From the NCBI GenBank assembly GCA_023375675.1, contig JALQBC010000001.1, positions 1,302,001 to 1,366,000 on the forward strand: DNA of 64,000 nucleotides, in the 5' to 3' direction. The DNA is from Cytospora piceicola (taxonomy: Eukaryota > Ascomycota > Sordariomycetes > Diaporthales > Cytosporaceae). The notes beneath the pieces are model-generated. The model did no database searches, was not told the DNA's origin, and worked only from the letters and a program-made list of their open reading frames with translations. Shown here one piece after another: positions 35,002-47,755 of this stretch (within the stretch, counting starts at the first letter, position 1; each line of letters begins with the position of its first letter). The position numbers and the translations under genes were made by a program.

Positions 35002-36029
35002 CTGCTTAGGTAATAGCCTTACTTTTACGCCCTTTAAGCCCTTTATAACTAACCTTTTAGCTATAATTCCTATATCGCCTATATTGTATTCTATAGCCGT
35101 CTAAAGTATTATAGAAGCTATCTCGGGCTCCGACTAAATTAATTACTTTAAACCTAATTTTAAGCGTTCTAACTAACCTTAAGTTAGTATCGTTTAGTGC
35201 TAACTACCTTAATACTATAAACATTTAATATTATATATACGGAAAAAAGAGTAAGAGATATTAAATACCTAAAAAGGGCATATATACCGGTGTAATATTT
35301 AATTTATAATTTTACCTCGAAGGGCGTATACGCCGACGTAAACTGTAAATAAATAAATAAAAAGCCTTATAGGGTATATACGCCGGTATAAAACTAAATA
35401 CTTAAACTAAACACCTATACGAAAGCGTTTTATTAGATTAAGTCTAAGAGTAAGTCTATAAAAGCATACTTAGCTATATATAGCTAAGTATAACCTTCGC
35501 TTACCGGAGCGTTTACCTTATTAAAAGTAAACCTTAACGCGGAATCTTCGAAGACTTCGTAGACGAAACCGTAAAATACTTTAACTTATTAGGCTTTAGC
35601 TTTACCGGCTAAAGCGTTTATAAAGATATAATAGGCCGGCTTCGCCGGGCCGGTAATAGCGGTATAAGTATAGCCGCCTCGAGTATAGTAAACGTAATAC
35701 GTTTTTATACTTAAAAGACTACTTTCGAAAACGTCGAAACACTATCTCGTACTCCGACTAATTAAAGCCGACCTTATATAACTAATATATAAGTCGGTAT
35801 ATAGGCTGCCTTCGAGTACTTTAAGCTTAAAAGGGTCTTTTTTAGCTTTATTTTTAGCCTCGCTTTTAGCTTTTTAAAGACAGGCGGACTAATAGTAAGC
35901 GGCGGCGGCTATAGGTAAACCGGGGTTATCGTTATCGTTATTATTATTATTATTATCGAAAGGGGAAAAAGAGAGGGAGGGCTTAGCTAAACAGTTATAT
36001 ATACAGGTAGCTATATACTAGTTAGTAAT

Positions 36030-36165
36030 ATAAGCGATAATACTCGAGATAAACAGGAATATAAAGGGTAGTAATAATACTCGAGATAAGTAAGGAATAT
36101 AAAAAGTAGTAATAATACTCGAAATAAGTAAGGAATATAAAAGATAGTAATAATACTTAAGTAAG
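36030..36165 (+). repeat. ~39-bp tandem repeat, 4 copies
   Basis: Unit AGTAATAATACTCGAGATAA followed by GTAAGGAATATAAAA, about four copies. Confidence 0.75.
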
Positions 36166-36559
36166 TATAGAACGCAATAAGTAATTTATATAAATAATAA
36201 ATAATAAGAGGCGTAACTTACACGAAAGAGGGCTTAAGCCGCCGATCTTACTCTTATAAGCGGGCTTAAAAGCTACGCTCTTTAATTATAAAAGTTAGTA
36301 ATAGCTTTCGAATAGTAGTAACTAGAATAAAGTAAGTTAATATATATATACTCTTAATACCGCCGGCGCGGCTCTTCTTCTTATTTATTAAGTCGTTAAT
36401 ATAAAGGTTATAATCGAGCTAAAAAGCGTATATACCGGCCTTTATAGCCCGGGCGGCCGCGAGTAACTTAGCGAGAGAAGTAAAAGCTATTTTATCTATA
36501 TATAGTAGTTAGTTTTATAATTACTTTAATCGAGTTATAAACAGAAAGCGTAATACAAA

Positions 36560-36560
36560 C

Positions 36561-36604
<44 letters not shown>

Positions 36605-36660
36605 GTAGTAGTAGTAGTAATAGTTATAGTAGTAGTAATAGTAGTAATAGTAGTAATAAA
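36560..36660 (+). repeat. (ATT)n then (AGT)n microsatellite
   Basis: About 14 ATT units pass into AGT/AAT triplets. Confidence 0.9.
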
Positions 36661-37022
36661 AATGTTTTTTAAGCTTAACTTTAGAAACACGTTTAAAGGT
36701 ATTTAAGTATATACTTATATTAAAATAACAGAAAGCAAAAACACGTTAATAACAGGAAGTAATTTAATTATACGTTATATAAAGTAATTAAGCTTTTAAA
36801 GAAAGCTCCGGCCTTAAAGGTAGTAAGGCCGGCGTAAACGCTAATATACCCGGTATATTAAGTATATAAATACGTACTTTACTTTATTAAAAATAAGTAC
36901 GGCAGCTCGAAATAAGTATAATAGCTCGAGATAAGCACGGTATAGCTTTTAAGGCCTTTTAAATAAAAGAGCTTATCTACGCCGTATTACGTAATTATAT
37001 ACTTTTAATAGCCCCTTTTATA

Positions 37023-37385
37023 CCTTAAGTACTAACTACTTAAGTACTTAAAAACTTACCTTAAACGTCTTAACTCGCCTTAAGCATACTAACTACCTTA
37101 AGTATTTTAACTCTACCTTAAGTATACTAACTTACTTTAAGTATCTTAACCCGCCTTAAGCATCTTAACCCGCTTTAAACATCCTAACTCGCCTTAAGTA
37201 TCTCTAACTCGCCTTAAGTATCTTAACTCGCCTTAAGTATACTAACTACCTTAAACATCTTAACTTACTTTAAGCATCTTAACTCGCTTTAAATATACTA
37301 ACTCTACTTTAAGCATACTAATTCGCCTTAAGCACCTTAACCTACCTTAAGTATATTAACTCGCCTTAAGTATACTAACTTACTT
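37023..37385 (+). repeat. ~19-bp tandem array
   Basis: About 19 copies of TCGCCTTAAGTATCTTAAC-like units. TCGCC/TTACC/TTACT differences between copies are C/T changes, as RIP would leave. Confidence 0.85.
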
Positions 37386-37439
37386 TAGGTATCCTGGTTA
37401 GTAATAAGTAACCTAGTCGCTCGAGGTTAGTTAGGATAC

Positions 37440-37880
37440 GTAAGGTATAGTTAAGAGGCTCAAAACTAGTTTATAGTTAGTACTAAAAAGTATTAACTCG
37501 AAGGCAGCTAAAATGTTTAAAAAGTAGTTAAAAGGCTCGAAACTAATACGAAAAAGTATTAATTCGAAGGCAGCTAAAATACTTAAAGTATAGTTAAAAG
37601 GCTTAAAACTAGTATTAAAAGGTGCTAACTCGAAGGTAGTTAAAATACTTAAGGTATAGTTAGAAGGTTCGAAACTAGTATTAAAAAGTGTTAACTTAAG
37701 GGTAGTTAAGATACTTAAGGTATAGTTAAAAGGCTCGAAACTAGTATTAAAAGGTATTAACTTAAAGGTAGCTAAGATATTTAAGGTATAGTTAAAAGGC
37801 TAAATACTAGTATTAAAAGGTACTAACTCAAAGGTAGCTAGAATGTTTAAGGTATAGTTAAAAAGCTTGAAACTAGTTTA
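37440..37880 (+). repeat. 66-bp tandem array
   Basis: About seven copies of a unit containing AAACTAGTATTAAAAGGTG, AACTCGAAGGTAGTTAAAAT and ACTTAAGGTATAGTTAAAAG. It runs into an inverted-repeat element at its right end. Confidence 0.85.
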
Positions 37881-37881
37881 T

Positions 37882-37946
37882 AATTAGTATTAAAGGGTAT
37901 AAACTCGTAGTTATTAACTACGAGTTTATATCTTTTAGTATTAACT
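37882..37946. mobile_element. small inverted-repeat element (MITE-like copy 1)
   Basis: 65 bp. The outer 18-bp arms match as inverted repeats with five transition differences. Inside, 37898-37930 is a perfect hairpin: TATAAACTCGTAGTT, a 3-base loop, then its exact complement. Confidence 0.5.
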
Positions 37947-38370
37947 ACGAAACTTATTTAAAGTTAACGTCTTTTAGTACTAAACTTTAATACTTAAAAG
38001 TAAAAGAGATATAATATATAGTATTATAAATAATAAAGAACGACTAGATATATATCCTTACTCGATATTCTAATCTTCGCTATTACCTTCGTTATTATTA
38101 AAATCGTTATTACCTTCGAAGTTATCGCTACCTTTATCTATAATATTATCTAACGTTACCTTTTATACTAACGGCGATATACTATTACTTAACGGCTAAA
38201 AGGCGGCTAGCCGTATTAAACGCCGATATATAATAATCTCGATTTCGATACCTAATTTTATATCCGGGGACTAACGCTTTAAGGATCGTTTTAAGGTATA
38301 CTAGTTATTATTAGAAATCCGACGTTTTAAGGTTAGCTTTATAATACTCGAAACCGGTTATTTAGTAGCA

Positions 38371-38515
38371 ACACCCTTAATAGCACCTTTAGTAGTAATA
38401 CCTTTAGTAAAGATACCTTTAGTAATAATACCTTTAATAAAGATACCTTTAATAATAACACCTTTAATAAAAATACCTCTAACAGTAATACCTCGGGCAG
38501 CTACTATACCTCCTA
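38371..38515 (+). repeat. 15-bp array coding a PL[VI]xI pentapeptide
   Basis: About nine copies of ACCTTTAATAAAGAT-type units. In one frame they read as repeated Pro-Leu-Val/Ile-x-Ile without a stop for more than 50 codons. Confidence 0.75.
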
Positions 38516-41500
38516 TAGCAATAACCGCTTTACCTTTCCCGGAAGCCTTACCTTAAGGTAATAGCTATAAAATTTAACTATCGCCTTTAATAGGTAGCTA
38601 GCTTTCTTCTTTAAGATATACTTATACTTTAACGTAAGCAATCGAAAAGTTATCGTCGATTAGCTTAAAAGTATTTCGGTTTATATAGTAGCTGCTTATT
38701 AACCGGTATTATAAAAGATAGCTTTCTTAAAAGAATAAATAGAAGTATTAAGAATATACGTATTCCCTTAAGTCGGTCGGGATACCGTTATTATTCGAAA
38801 GAATATCTCAAAGCTTTTTAAAAAGGTTTTTAACTTTCCCTGTAAAGTTTAACGGCACAATCTAGAATTTTATTCTTTAATAGTACTCTACTATATGTTT
38901 TTTAAACCGGTAAAAGATATTAGTCTCGAATTTATAATACTAATAATAGTATTCTTATAGTAATAGTACAGAAGTCAGGTTATAAAACTCGTACTTTATA
39001 CTTTAAAAATATCGATAGAAATTTTAGGTCTGTATAGATCTGTATTTATAAGCCTTATAAATAAAAGATTTTTCCTTCTATTCGTTACTTTAGCCCCTCT
39101 TTTATAAACCACGATCTTATATAGCCTTACAGTTATTTTAAGAATCTTAGAGTACCTACGATAAAAAAAGCTTTTAAATAACCTTCTACATCTAAACAGT
39201 AGCCTCGTTAATAATATCTATCTTACTTTTAAAATAAAGGTTAAAGTAAAAGATAACCTTTTTATAGGTTTCCGAGTTTTTATATCTCTACTAATTATAC
39301 TTTCTGTTAATTTCGAAATAACAGATCGAGTATTAAAACGTTTTCGATAGCCTTTAGTTAGGTTTACTATAGTCGTTTATATATTATTAGTAGAATTTAA
39401 AGGCTTAATATATATTAATATATTTTATTTTACTTATTTAAAAAAAGCCGTATTTATAAACTATTATCGGAAGCGATCGCTTTTTTAAAGGTATATAACT
39501 TTAACGATGTCGATCGAAGTCTTTTTTTATACCGAATTTCTTTCGCTTCCCGGTATAGTCGATATAGTTATAACAAAGGTATTTTTAAAAAAACTCGTAT
39601 ACTTAATCGAATACCCCTTTTATATCGAGATAAAAGTTAATATCCCGATAAGCTTTTAAAGCTTCTTAGTTAAAGAATAACCTTTAATAATTATTATACC
39701 TATACCTTTACTTATTATAGAAACGGTTAAAGTAATATTAAAGCTAGCTAGTATCAAAGTTACCGGTAATATAATTAAGGTACCGGAAAGAAAGAAGCTA
39801 GTTTTAACTATCTATAAGTTAAGTATATAAAAGGTCCGGCAGGTTAAGGTTTAAAAACAACGAATTAAAAGCTTTAATATTAAGGTGTTTTTTAAGTAAA
39901 GCTTATCGCTCTTTATTAAGTTTAAGATCGAGCTTTTAAAATAAACTACTCGTTAAGATCTATAATAAATAAGTAAACTAAGTTAGCTAAAATAAAGGAT
40001 CGTAAGAGCCTATAACCTTATTCGTAATATTACTATCTTAGGTAACGTTATAAAACTTATCTTAAAAGCTTTTAACTAGATTAAATAGGTTCGGGTATTT
40101 AATAAGTCTAACTACCGGTAATAAAAGACTTTAGTACTATAAAAATATTACCGAGTTCGGAAGTCCTTATATAATAGGTACGTAGCGGAAAAGGCTATAC
40201 TTAAATAATACGATCGGGAAGCCTTAACAGTTTATAATCGACTACTAAACTTTAAGTATAAAGTCTAACGAATAACGGTCGTCTGTCCTTTAGTTACTAA
40301 CCTTTTAAACGGCTTAGGCGACTTATTATAAGACGTTATAAATAATTTAAAAGAAGAACCGCTCTTAATAAATACCTAGTTTAGGCTTATTAAAGTCGGA
40401 GCGTGTTATAGCTTTATTATATTTTCTATAGAAATCTAACGAAACTAATATAATATATAAAATACCGATCGTATAGCCGATAAAGCGTAGTTAGCTATAG
40501 TAAGAGATATAGAAGGAATAAATCGTGTTATTAAAAAGTATATAGGTTTTAAACTCCGATTTACTAAGGCCGTAGCTTTTAAAAATAGCTAAGCAGCTTT
40601 ATTAAATCCGGAACGCCTTTTAAACTAATACGTTATTAAGAGATCTGTAAGTTCTGATTCGGAGCGTAAGAGGCGGATATTTAGCTTTAGCGAGCTTTTC
40701 CCTTAAAATCCGCGTCTTTCTTCCTGTCGAAACAGTTTTAAGAACTATCTTTAAGTCTTTATTTATTATCTTAGCCTATTACTTATACTAAGCTTAATAT
40801 ATTTTAATAAACCTTAGTAAACGTCGAGCTACTACTAGGTTTTTTATAGCTATGGTAAGCTATTAGAAAATAGGAAGGCGTTAAGCTTAAAGAGTTTTAA
40901 AATCTCGTAAGACTTTTTATTAAAATACGCCGACTATAAGGTTAAAAAGAAACTAATTTTAGCTTTTTACTTAGTTTAAAAAGCCTATTATAACTACTAT
41001 ATTAGCCCTTATATAATAGTATAAAGCCTTTTAGCGATAAGTAAACGGTATAAAAGCCTTTAAAGATAGTATAAATAGTAAGACCGGGAAAAGGGTATTC
41101 TAGCTAATTAAAAAGTCGAAGGCTTATAAGTTTAAGAAATTATCGGCTTTTACTAATATAGCTTTAGCTAATAGGATTAAATAAAAGTTATACCGGAAGC
41201 TGTTTACGATATTTTTAAAGCGTTCGTTATACTCCTTTTTAAAGAGGCCGGGTATAAGTTTATCGTTTCGAATACTCTTCCGAAATATATATTCTTTTAG
41301 TTTTAAGGTAAAAATATCCTTAAAACCGATTAAGAATACTTAATTATTAGCCTTTTAGTTAAAAACTGCTTTAGCGATAATTACGTACTTATCTTTAATA
41401 ATATAAGGCTTAAACGATCCTTCGGGCTTATCTTTATCTTTAATATTACCGAGCTTTTAAATAATCGCAGCCTTCTATAGCTTAGTAATCTTTTTAATAC

Positions 41501-42459
41501 TTTTACCTTAACTTATAACCGCCGTCGGGTTACTCTTATAAACGATTCTACGTTATATTTCTATAATAAAAAGTCTATACTTTTACCCGCTTAGTTACTA
41601 AAGTATTTCGACGATCGTAGTAAGTAGGAAATAAGTGTCGATATTAGCTAAAGTTAAAATAAATATAAAAAGTTCTCGAGTATAAAAAGTAAATACGTAT
41701 TATAAAGCCGATATATCGAAATATAAAAGCTTACCTTTATACACGACGATTAAAGCCTAATATAAACTACCTTTTTCTTTTAACGGATTTATAATCGCTA
41801 TATATATAAAGGCCGACTTAATATAGTCTCGGACTTCTTATTAAGAATCGGCGGTTATATTTACTATATACGTACCTCTTATATTTACTTCCGATAAAAC
41901 TACCTTAATAAGAAAAAACTCTAAACTACCTTCCTATTAAACGAGTTAGACTAACTTATCTAGTTCGCTATCGCTAATCTAAGCCTGTCGGTCTATAGTC
42001 TTAAGGGCGCTATTAAAAAAACGTGTTTAGTTTAGCTATATAAACACCTTAAATCTATCCCTCGTCCTTTATTAAGACTATAGAGGGCCGTCGGCCGGCT
42101 TATCGTTCTTCCGGATATAGAAAGACTACTTAGCGATAGCGGTAGTAGTAGCGGTAGTAGTAATAGTAGTAATAACGGCTTACTTTTATACGTTAACTTT
42201 TTATAGATTTAGTTAGTATAGAGGTAAGGACTAGGATATTTAAAAAGTTTAAACTTATTATTAATATTACTTTATTATAAATATAGGGATCGTTAATAGT
42301 TTATTAGCCTTTTATAGCTTTTAAAGTAACGGTAAAAGTAGCTTTCGAAAGCGATATTTTATTTTTCGAATTATTTATATTAGTAATAAAATAGGAAATA
42401 GTATATAGTATTAAGCTTACCTTACCTATAGTATCCGGTTTCTGCTATCCTATAGACGT

Positions 42460-42760
42460 AGCTAAGAATTAAGGTTTAAGGGATAAGGTTTAAAGAATAA
42501 GGTCTATAGAGATATAGTCTAGCAGATAAAGTTTAGGAATTAAGGTTTAGTAAATGAGGTCTAGCAGATAAAGTTTATAGAAATATAGTCTAAGGGATGA
42601 GGTTTAAGAATTAAGGTATAGTAGATAAGGTCTAAGAATTAAGGTTTAGGAATTAAGGTTTAGGAATTAAGGTCTAGGAATTAAGGTTTAAAAATTAAGG
42701 TCTAGGAATTAAGGTCTAGGAATTAAGGTCTAAGGGATAAAGTATAGCAGAAGAGGTTTA
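42460..42760 (+). repeat. ~14-bp tandem array
   Basis: About 20 copies of AGGAATTAAGGTCT and close variants. Confidence 0.85.
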
Positions 42761-42865
42761 TAAAGATTTGAAAATTCCGAGAAAGTTTATATAAAAAAGG
42801 TAAGCCTTTAAATCTATATACTTAAGTTACCTACCTAACAGCTACTTAAAGCTGTTAATATAACT

Positions 42866-43147
42866 TTAAACGATCTTAAAGTATATCGGTAGCCTTTAGA
42901 AATAACTTTAAAATCTTAAACCGGTCTCTTTTATACCTTAGAATATTAAAGGGCTATAGTAAACTCTTAAAAGTCTTAAACCGCTTTCCTTTATACTTTA
43001 ATAATATCGGTAACTTATAAAAATAACTTTAAAACTATAAACCGGTCTCTTTTATACTTTAGAATATCGGAGGGCTATAATAAGCTTTTAAAAATCTTAG
43101 ACCGCTTTCTTTTATACCTTAGAATATCGGAAGGCTATAAAGTAACT
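42866..43147 (+). repeat. ~61-bp tandem array
   Basis: Four to five copies of a unit with AAACCGGTCTCTTTTATACC, AGAATATCGGAGGGCTATAA and AACTTTTAAAA-like parts. Confidence 0.75.
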
Positions 43148-43867
43148 TAGCTAATAATAATACTAATAAAAATAAAAAAGATAATACTAAGATAGTTTTA
43201 AACAGTCGATAAAAAGCTAAAAGCTATTAATAAAAAAACATTAAGTAATAGCCTTAAGCTAAAAGAAATCGCTATAATAGCCTTAAGCCTAAGTTTTAAG
43301 CCTTTTAATCGTTATTACCTACTTAAGCTATATATATCGCTTTCGAGATTATTAAATCTTAGCTTCGAAATACTATATACTTTACTTTTTATAGATACGA
43401 TAGACTTAGCAGATAGTATATAGCTAACCTTATCGCGACGTATCTTTCTATAGTAGACCGTTTAAATAAATCGTAGATCTGTATTAAATAGCGGTTTATA
43501 AAATAACCTTAAAGACTAAGCTAAAGAGCAGACTATCCCGATCGAAAACTAAAGAAGATAAAAAGAGCTTATAGTCTTCCTTACGCTTTAAGAATTTAAA
43601 CTACTATAAAACGATTTATTCGGGCCGGAGCTACTTCCTTTTATAAATATAACTAAATACGAGATTCGGGAGTAAACAGATAAGTAAAATCTTACCTTAA
43701 CTAAGATAAATCTTATCGAAATACGTATTTAGGTTTATCCTTATTATTTAAGTCTTAAAAGGTACGTTACTAACTATTACTTAAAGTAAACTCTTCCGAT
43801 ATTATATAGTAGCTTAATAGCTAGCTTTAAAACAGCTAGGTTAAAAAATCTTATAGTAACCTATTAA

Positions 43868-43980
43868 GTAACTCTCGCTATAGCAGATATAGCAAATATA
43901 GTAGCTATAGCAGATATAGCAGCCGTAGTAAATATAATAGCCGTAGTAGATATAATAGCCGTAGTAGTTATAGTAGCTAC
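43868..43980 (+). repeat. 9-bp TAGCAGATA-type array
   Basis: About 12 copies of TAGCAGATA / TAGTAGCTA / TAATAGCCG units. Confidence 0.8.
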
Positions 43981-44554
43981 CCGATAAGCCGAACTAGTTT
44001 AAAATAATAGCTGTAAAGCTTTATAGTAAACTTACTAATCGACGTGTTCTTTAAGTTTATAACGAGTAAAAGATATAGTAGTAAAGACTGTTAATCGCTT
44101 ACCTAGTAATTATAAACGCTATAGCCGACGTTATAACCGATAATAGCCTATAATAGAATCCGAACGTATATAAGATAATATTATATAAAGTTTTAAACGT
44201 AGCCGAGATAAGATATTAAGATATAGAAATTTATACTCGGAGTAAAAATATCTAAAGCTTATATTTAAAGCGGTAAGGTTTTACTAAGCTTATTATACGT
44301 AATATCGGCGTAAAGTTATCGTTTTTCCGGCTTATCTTATTACCTTTTACTAAATAAAAAGAAACCTTTAAAAATATATATAAACCCGATATACCTTAAG
44401 CTTTTATCGGCTTAAATATAGCTTAGCTAAGCAGGTAGCCGGCTACTTTACGCCGGCGGACTCTTTTATAGAAAAAGGACTAAATAACGGCTAAATAGGC
44501 TAAGTAATAAGCGACGGTAAGTATTAGTTTAGTTTATATCGATATATTAACAGG

Positions 44555-44890
44555 TATTTAATTATAAATATAATAAAATATAATATTTAGTAAGGTGTTT
44601 AAATTAAAGAATAAAGTTAATAATACTAGTTAATATATTATTTATAAAGATAATAGAATATAATGTTTAGTAAAGTGTTTAGATTAAAGAATAGAGTTAG
44701 TAATACTAGTTAATATATTGTTTATAAAGATAATAAAGTATAATATTTAGTAAGGTGTTTAAATTAAAGAATAGAGTTAGTAATACTAGTTTAGTAATAA
44801 GACTATACGATATATTAAAGTAGTATTTATTTTATAAATATAATAGGATGTATAACGTTAAGTAAGGTATTTAAATTAAGAAATAAGTTA
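44555..44890 (+). repeat. 80-bp tandem array, 4 copies
   Basis: The phrase GTGTTTAAATTAAAGAATA recurs every ~80 bp (about 44,597, 44,677 and 44,757, plus a diverged fourth). Confidence 0.85.
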
Positions 44891-46282
44891 ATAATACCTA
44901 AGTATCTAAGTAGTCTTTAAATAACGAAACTAAATAGTAGGCCGATCTACAAAGTATTAAATATAAGCCTTAAAAATATTATAAGGCTAGTTAGTATTAA
45001 AAGGTGCTAAAACGTTTAATTAATTAGGTTTAAAGTTAATACTTATAAATATTAACTCGGGTGCTAATTACGTTCCTTTTCTAGTAAGTATATAAGTAAT
45101 AAATAAACATTATATATATTATAATTAATATTTAATTAAGGTAAATTATAGTAATAAGAATTATTTAGATAGTATTATTTTAGTACTAAATAGTACTAAC
45201 TTTATATAAAAAGATATATCTTTTACGCCTTACTAAGGTTTTAACCTTAAGCTCTTCTTCTACTACCTTTAACGTAGTAGCTACTTTTTTTTCGAAAAAC
45301 TCGACTTTAACGTCCTTTAAATATAAAGCCTTATTTAAACTCGAAATAAGACGTCGCTCTTTATATACGTTAATACGTTTAGCTATATTATTATCCGAGG
45401 TTATAATAGAAATACTATATCTGTAAAGCGATCGGAAAAAAGGTCGGGAAAGAGGTTAAAAGTCGAAAGTCTGCTTAAGGCGTAAATCGGTTAATATAAC
45501 AGGTAAATAACGTTTAAAGATATTAATTAATAAAATCGTAATATCGGTAAGTTTAAGCCGGAGAGATATTAATTAATTAATTAGTCGAGTTACCGAATAG
45601 CCGAGTAGCTAAGAAGGAGCGGGGTTTAATAGCCGAGTATCGAGTAGTCGAGTAGATAAAGTACGGTTTTTATACTAATTAATTCTAGCTTACTAACTAT
45701 TCGCCGTAATAGCACTAAGAATAATAGTAATCGACTTAAAAGACCTATTTACTTAAAAAGAAAGTCCTGAAAAATAAAAGTATATTAAAGATAAATTTTA
45801 CTTTTTTTAAATAAAGCCTATTAAAAACACTATAACGTCAATAAGTTTTTAAAGCTTTTTAACAGTCTTAGCCCTTTATAAACACGATTCTGTAAATACT
45901 AACCTATAGAACTTAAGGTTATTTAGGTTATTTTAAATAGAAAATACAAATAAGCTACTATACTATAAATTAATATCGATAAATCCGAAGAACCCGGAAA
46001 GTCTTATATAATTTTTATTCTTTTATTATTAATAACTTAAACTATAGCTTTACTACTTAGCAAGGTATTATAAGAATTACTATCTATTAGTGCTTTTTAA
46101 AAATAGTAGTTAATTAATAATAAGGATAAATTACGGTATAAATATATATTTCTAAACGTTTTTTAACTTATCTTTTTATAAGCCGGCCTAAGTAAAGTAA
46201 TCTCGATCTAAATATAGTAAAAGTATTATTCTATAGTAAAGCCTGCGGTAATAAATCTAACAAGGTAACAGAATGACAGTAT

Positions 46283-46460
46283 AGCCTACGGTAACAGATC
46301 TAGGTAACAGATCTAAAGGACAGATCTAGGTAACAGATCTAAAGGACAGATCTAGGTAACAGATCTAAAGGACAGATCTAGGTAACAGATCTAAGGGACA
46401 GATCTAAGGGACAGATCTAAGGGACAGATCTAAAGGACAGATCTAAAAGACAGATTCAGT
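46283..46460 (+). repeat. 13-bp ACAGATCTA array
   Basis: About 13 copies of ACAGATCTAAAGG / ACAGATCTAGGTA. Each carries a BglII-type AGATCT and keeps its CpA. Confidence 0.9.
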
Positions 46461-46539
46461 AAAGGGACAGACTTAACAAGGTAATAGAACTTACGGTAAC
46501 AAGACACGGCAATACCCTTAATTATATAATAGATATTAT

Positions 46540-47165
46540 TTAACGAGGTGACAGATCTAGCAGGGCAACAGATCTAACGAGGTAATAGATCTAGTAAGGT
46601 AATAGATCTAGTAGGGGAACAGATCTAACGAGGTAACAGATCTAACGAGGTAACAGATCTAGCAGGGCAACAGATCTAGCAGGGCAACAGATTTAACGAG
46701 GTAACAAATCTAGTAGGGGAACAGATCTAGCAGGGGAACAGATCTAACAAGGTAACAGATCTAGCAGGGGAACAGATCTAACGAGGGAACAGATCTAGCA
46801 GGAGAACAGATCCAACGAGGGAACAGATCTAGCAGGGGAACAGATTTAACGAGGGAACAGATCTAGTAGGGCAACAGATCTAGTAGGGTAACAGATCTAA
46901 CGAGGTAACAGATCTAGCAGGGGAACAGATCTAGCAGGGGAACAGATTTAACGAGGTAATAGATCCAGTAGGGTAACAGATCTAGCAGGGTAACAGATTT
47001 AACGAGGTAACAGATCTAGTAGGGGAACAGATCCAGCAGGGGAACAGATCTAACGAGGTAACAGATTTAGCAGGGGAACAGATCTAATAAGGGAATAGAT
47101 TTAGCAGGGGAATAGATCTAACGAGGGAATAGATCTAGCAAAGGAACAGATTTAGTAAGGTAATA
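46540..47165 (+). repeat. 17-bp ACAGATCTA array
   Basis: About 36 copies of ACAGATCTAACGAGGTA and ACAGATCTAGCAGGGGA in mixed order. It shares its first nine bases with the neighbouring 13-bp array. Confidence 0.9.
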
Positions 47166-47552
47166 ATCTATTAATAACAGCTTATAATAATAAAGTCTAT
47201 AGTAACCTTTAATATAAGGACTAAGCTGCCTAAGCCTTTATCGCCGCCTTAGTTCTATACTTATAAGCAGCTATATTATTATAAACTTATATTAAACCTA
47301 TAATTAATGAAAATATCCTTAGCAGATGCTTTTATAGTAAGTAGTACTTATACAGTTTAATAGATATTACTTTTAATATATAAGTCTTTATATTTTTAAA
47401 TATCCTTAAAATAATTATAGATTTAAAAGATAGTAAAACTATATATTTAAATATTAGTTTATAAGTTTTTGCTTTAAGAGTAAAAGGTACGATATACTAG
47501 TATAAGCGTATAAGCAGGAAAAGTTTATAAGGTTAATTAATATAGTATATAT

Positions 47553-47755
47553 CTTAATCTCTAGCTTAAATTAAAGAACGATCCGTATCGCAGGTTTTTT
47601 AAGTACTCGCTCTTAGGTTTATACTTAATCTCTAGCTTAAATTAAAGAACGATCTGTATTACAGGTTCTTCGAGTACTTACTCTTAAGTTTATACTTAAT
47701 TTCTATATAAACTTAAATTAAAGAACGATCTGTTATTACAGGTTCTTCGAAACTA
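47553..47755 (+). repeat. 71-bp tandem repeat, 3 copies
   Basis: Unit contains TTAAATTAAAGAACGATCTG and ACAGGTTCTTCGAGTACT. The third copy is shortened. Confidence 0.85.

Noticed and set aside
34824..35009. 61-codon frame as a gene
   Set aside because: It is made entirely of the 48-bp repeat and lies in mutated DNA; recorded as a repeat instead.
39640..42200. Attempt to name a transposon protein by reading TAG as former TGG
   Set aside because: Long stretches become readable, but no integrase, reverse transcriptase or transposase motif could be recognised with confidence.
46283..47165. CRISPR-like array
   Set aside because: Units are contiguous 13- and 17-bp repeats without unique spacers, in a eukaryotic genome; it is a minisatellite.
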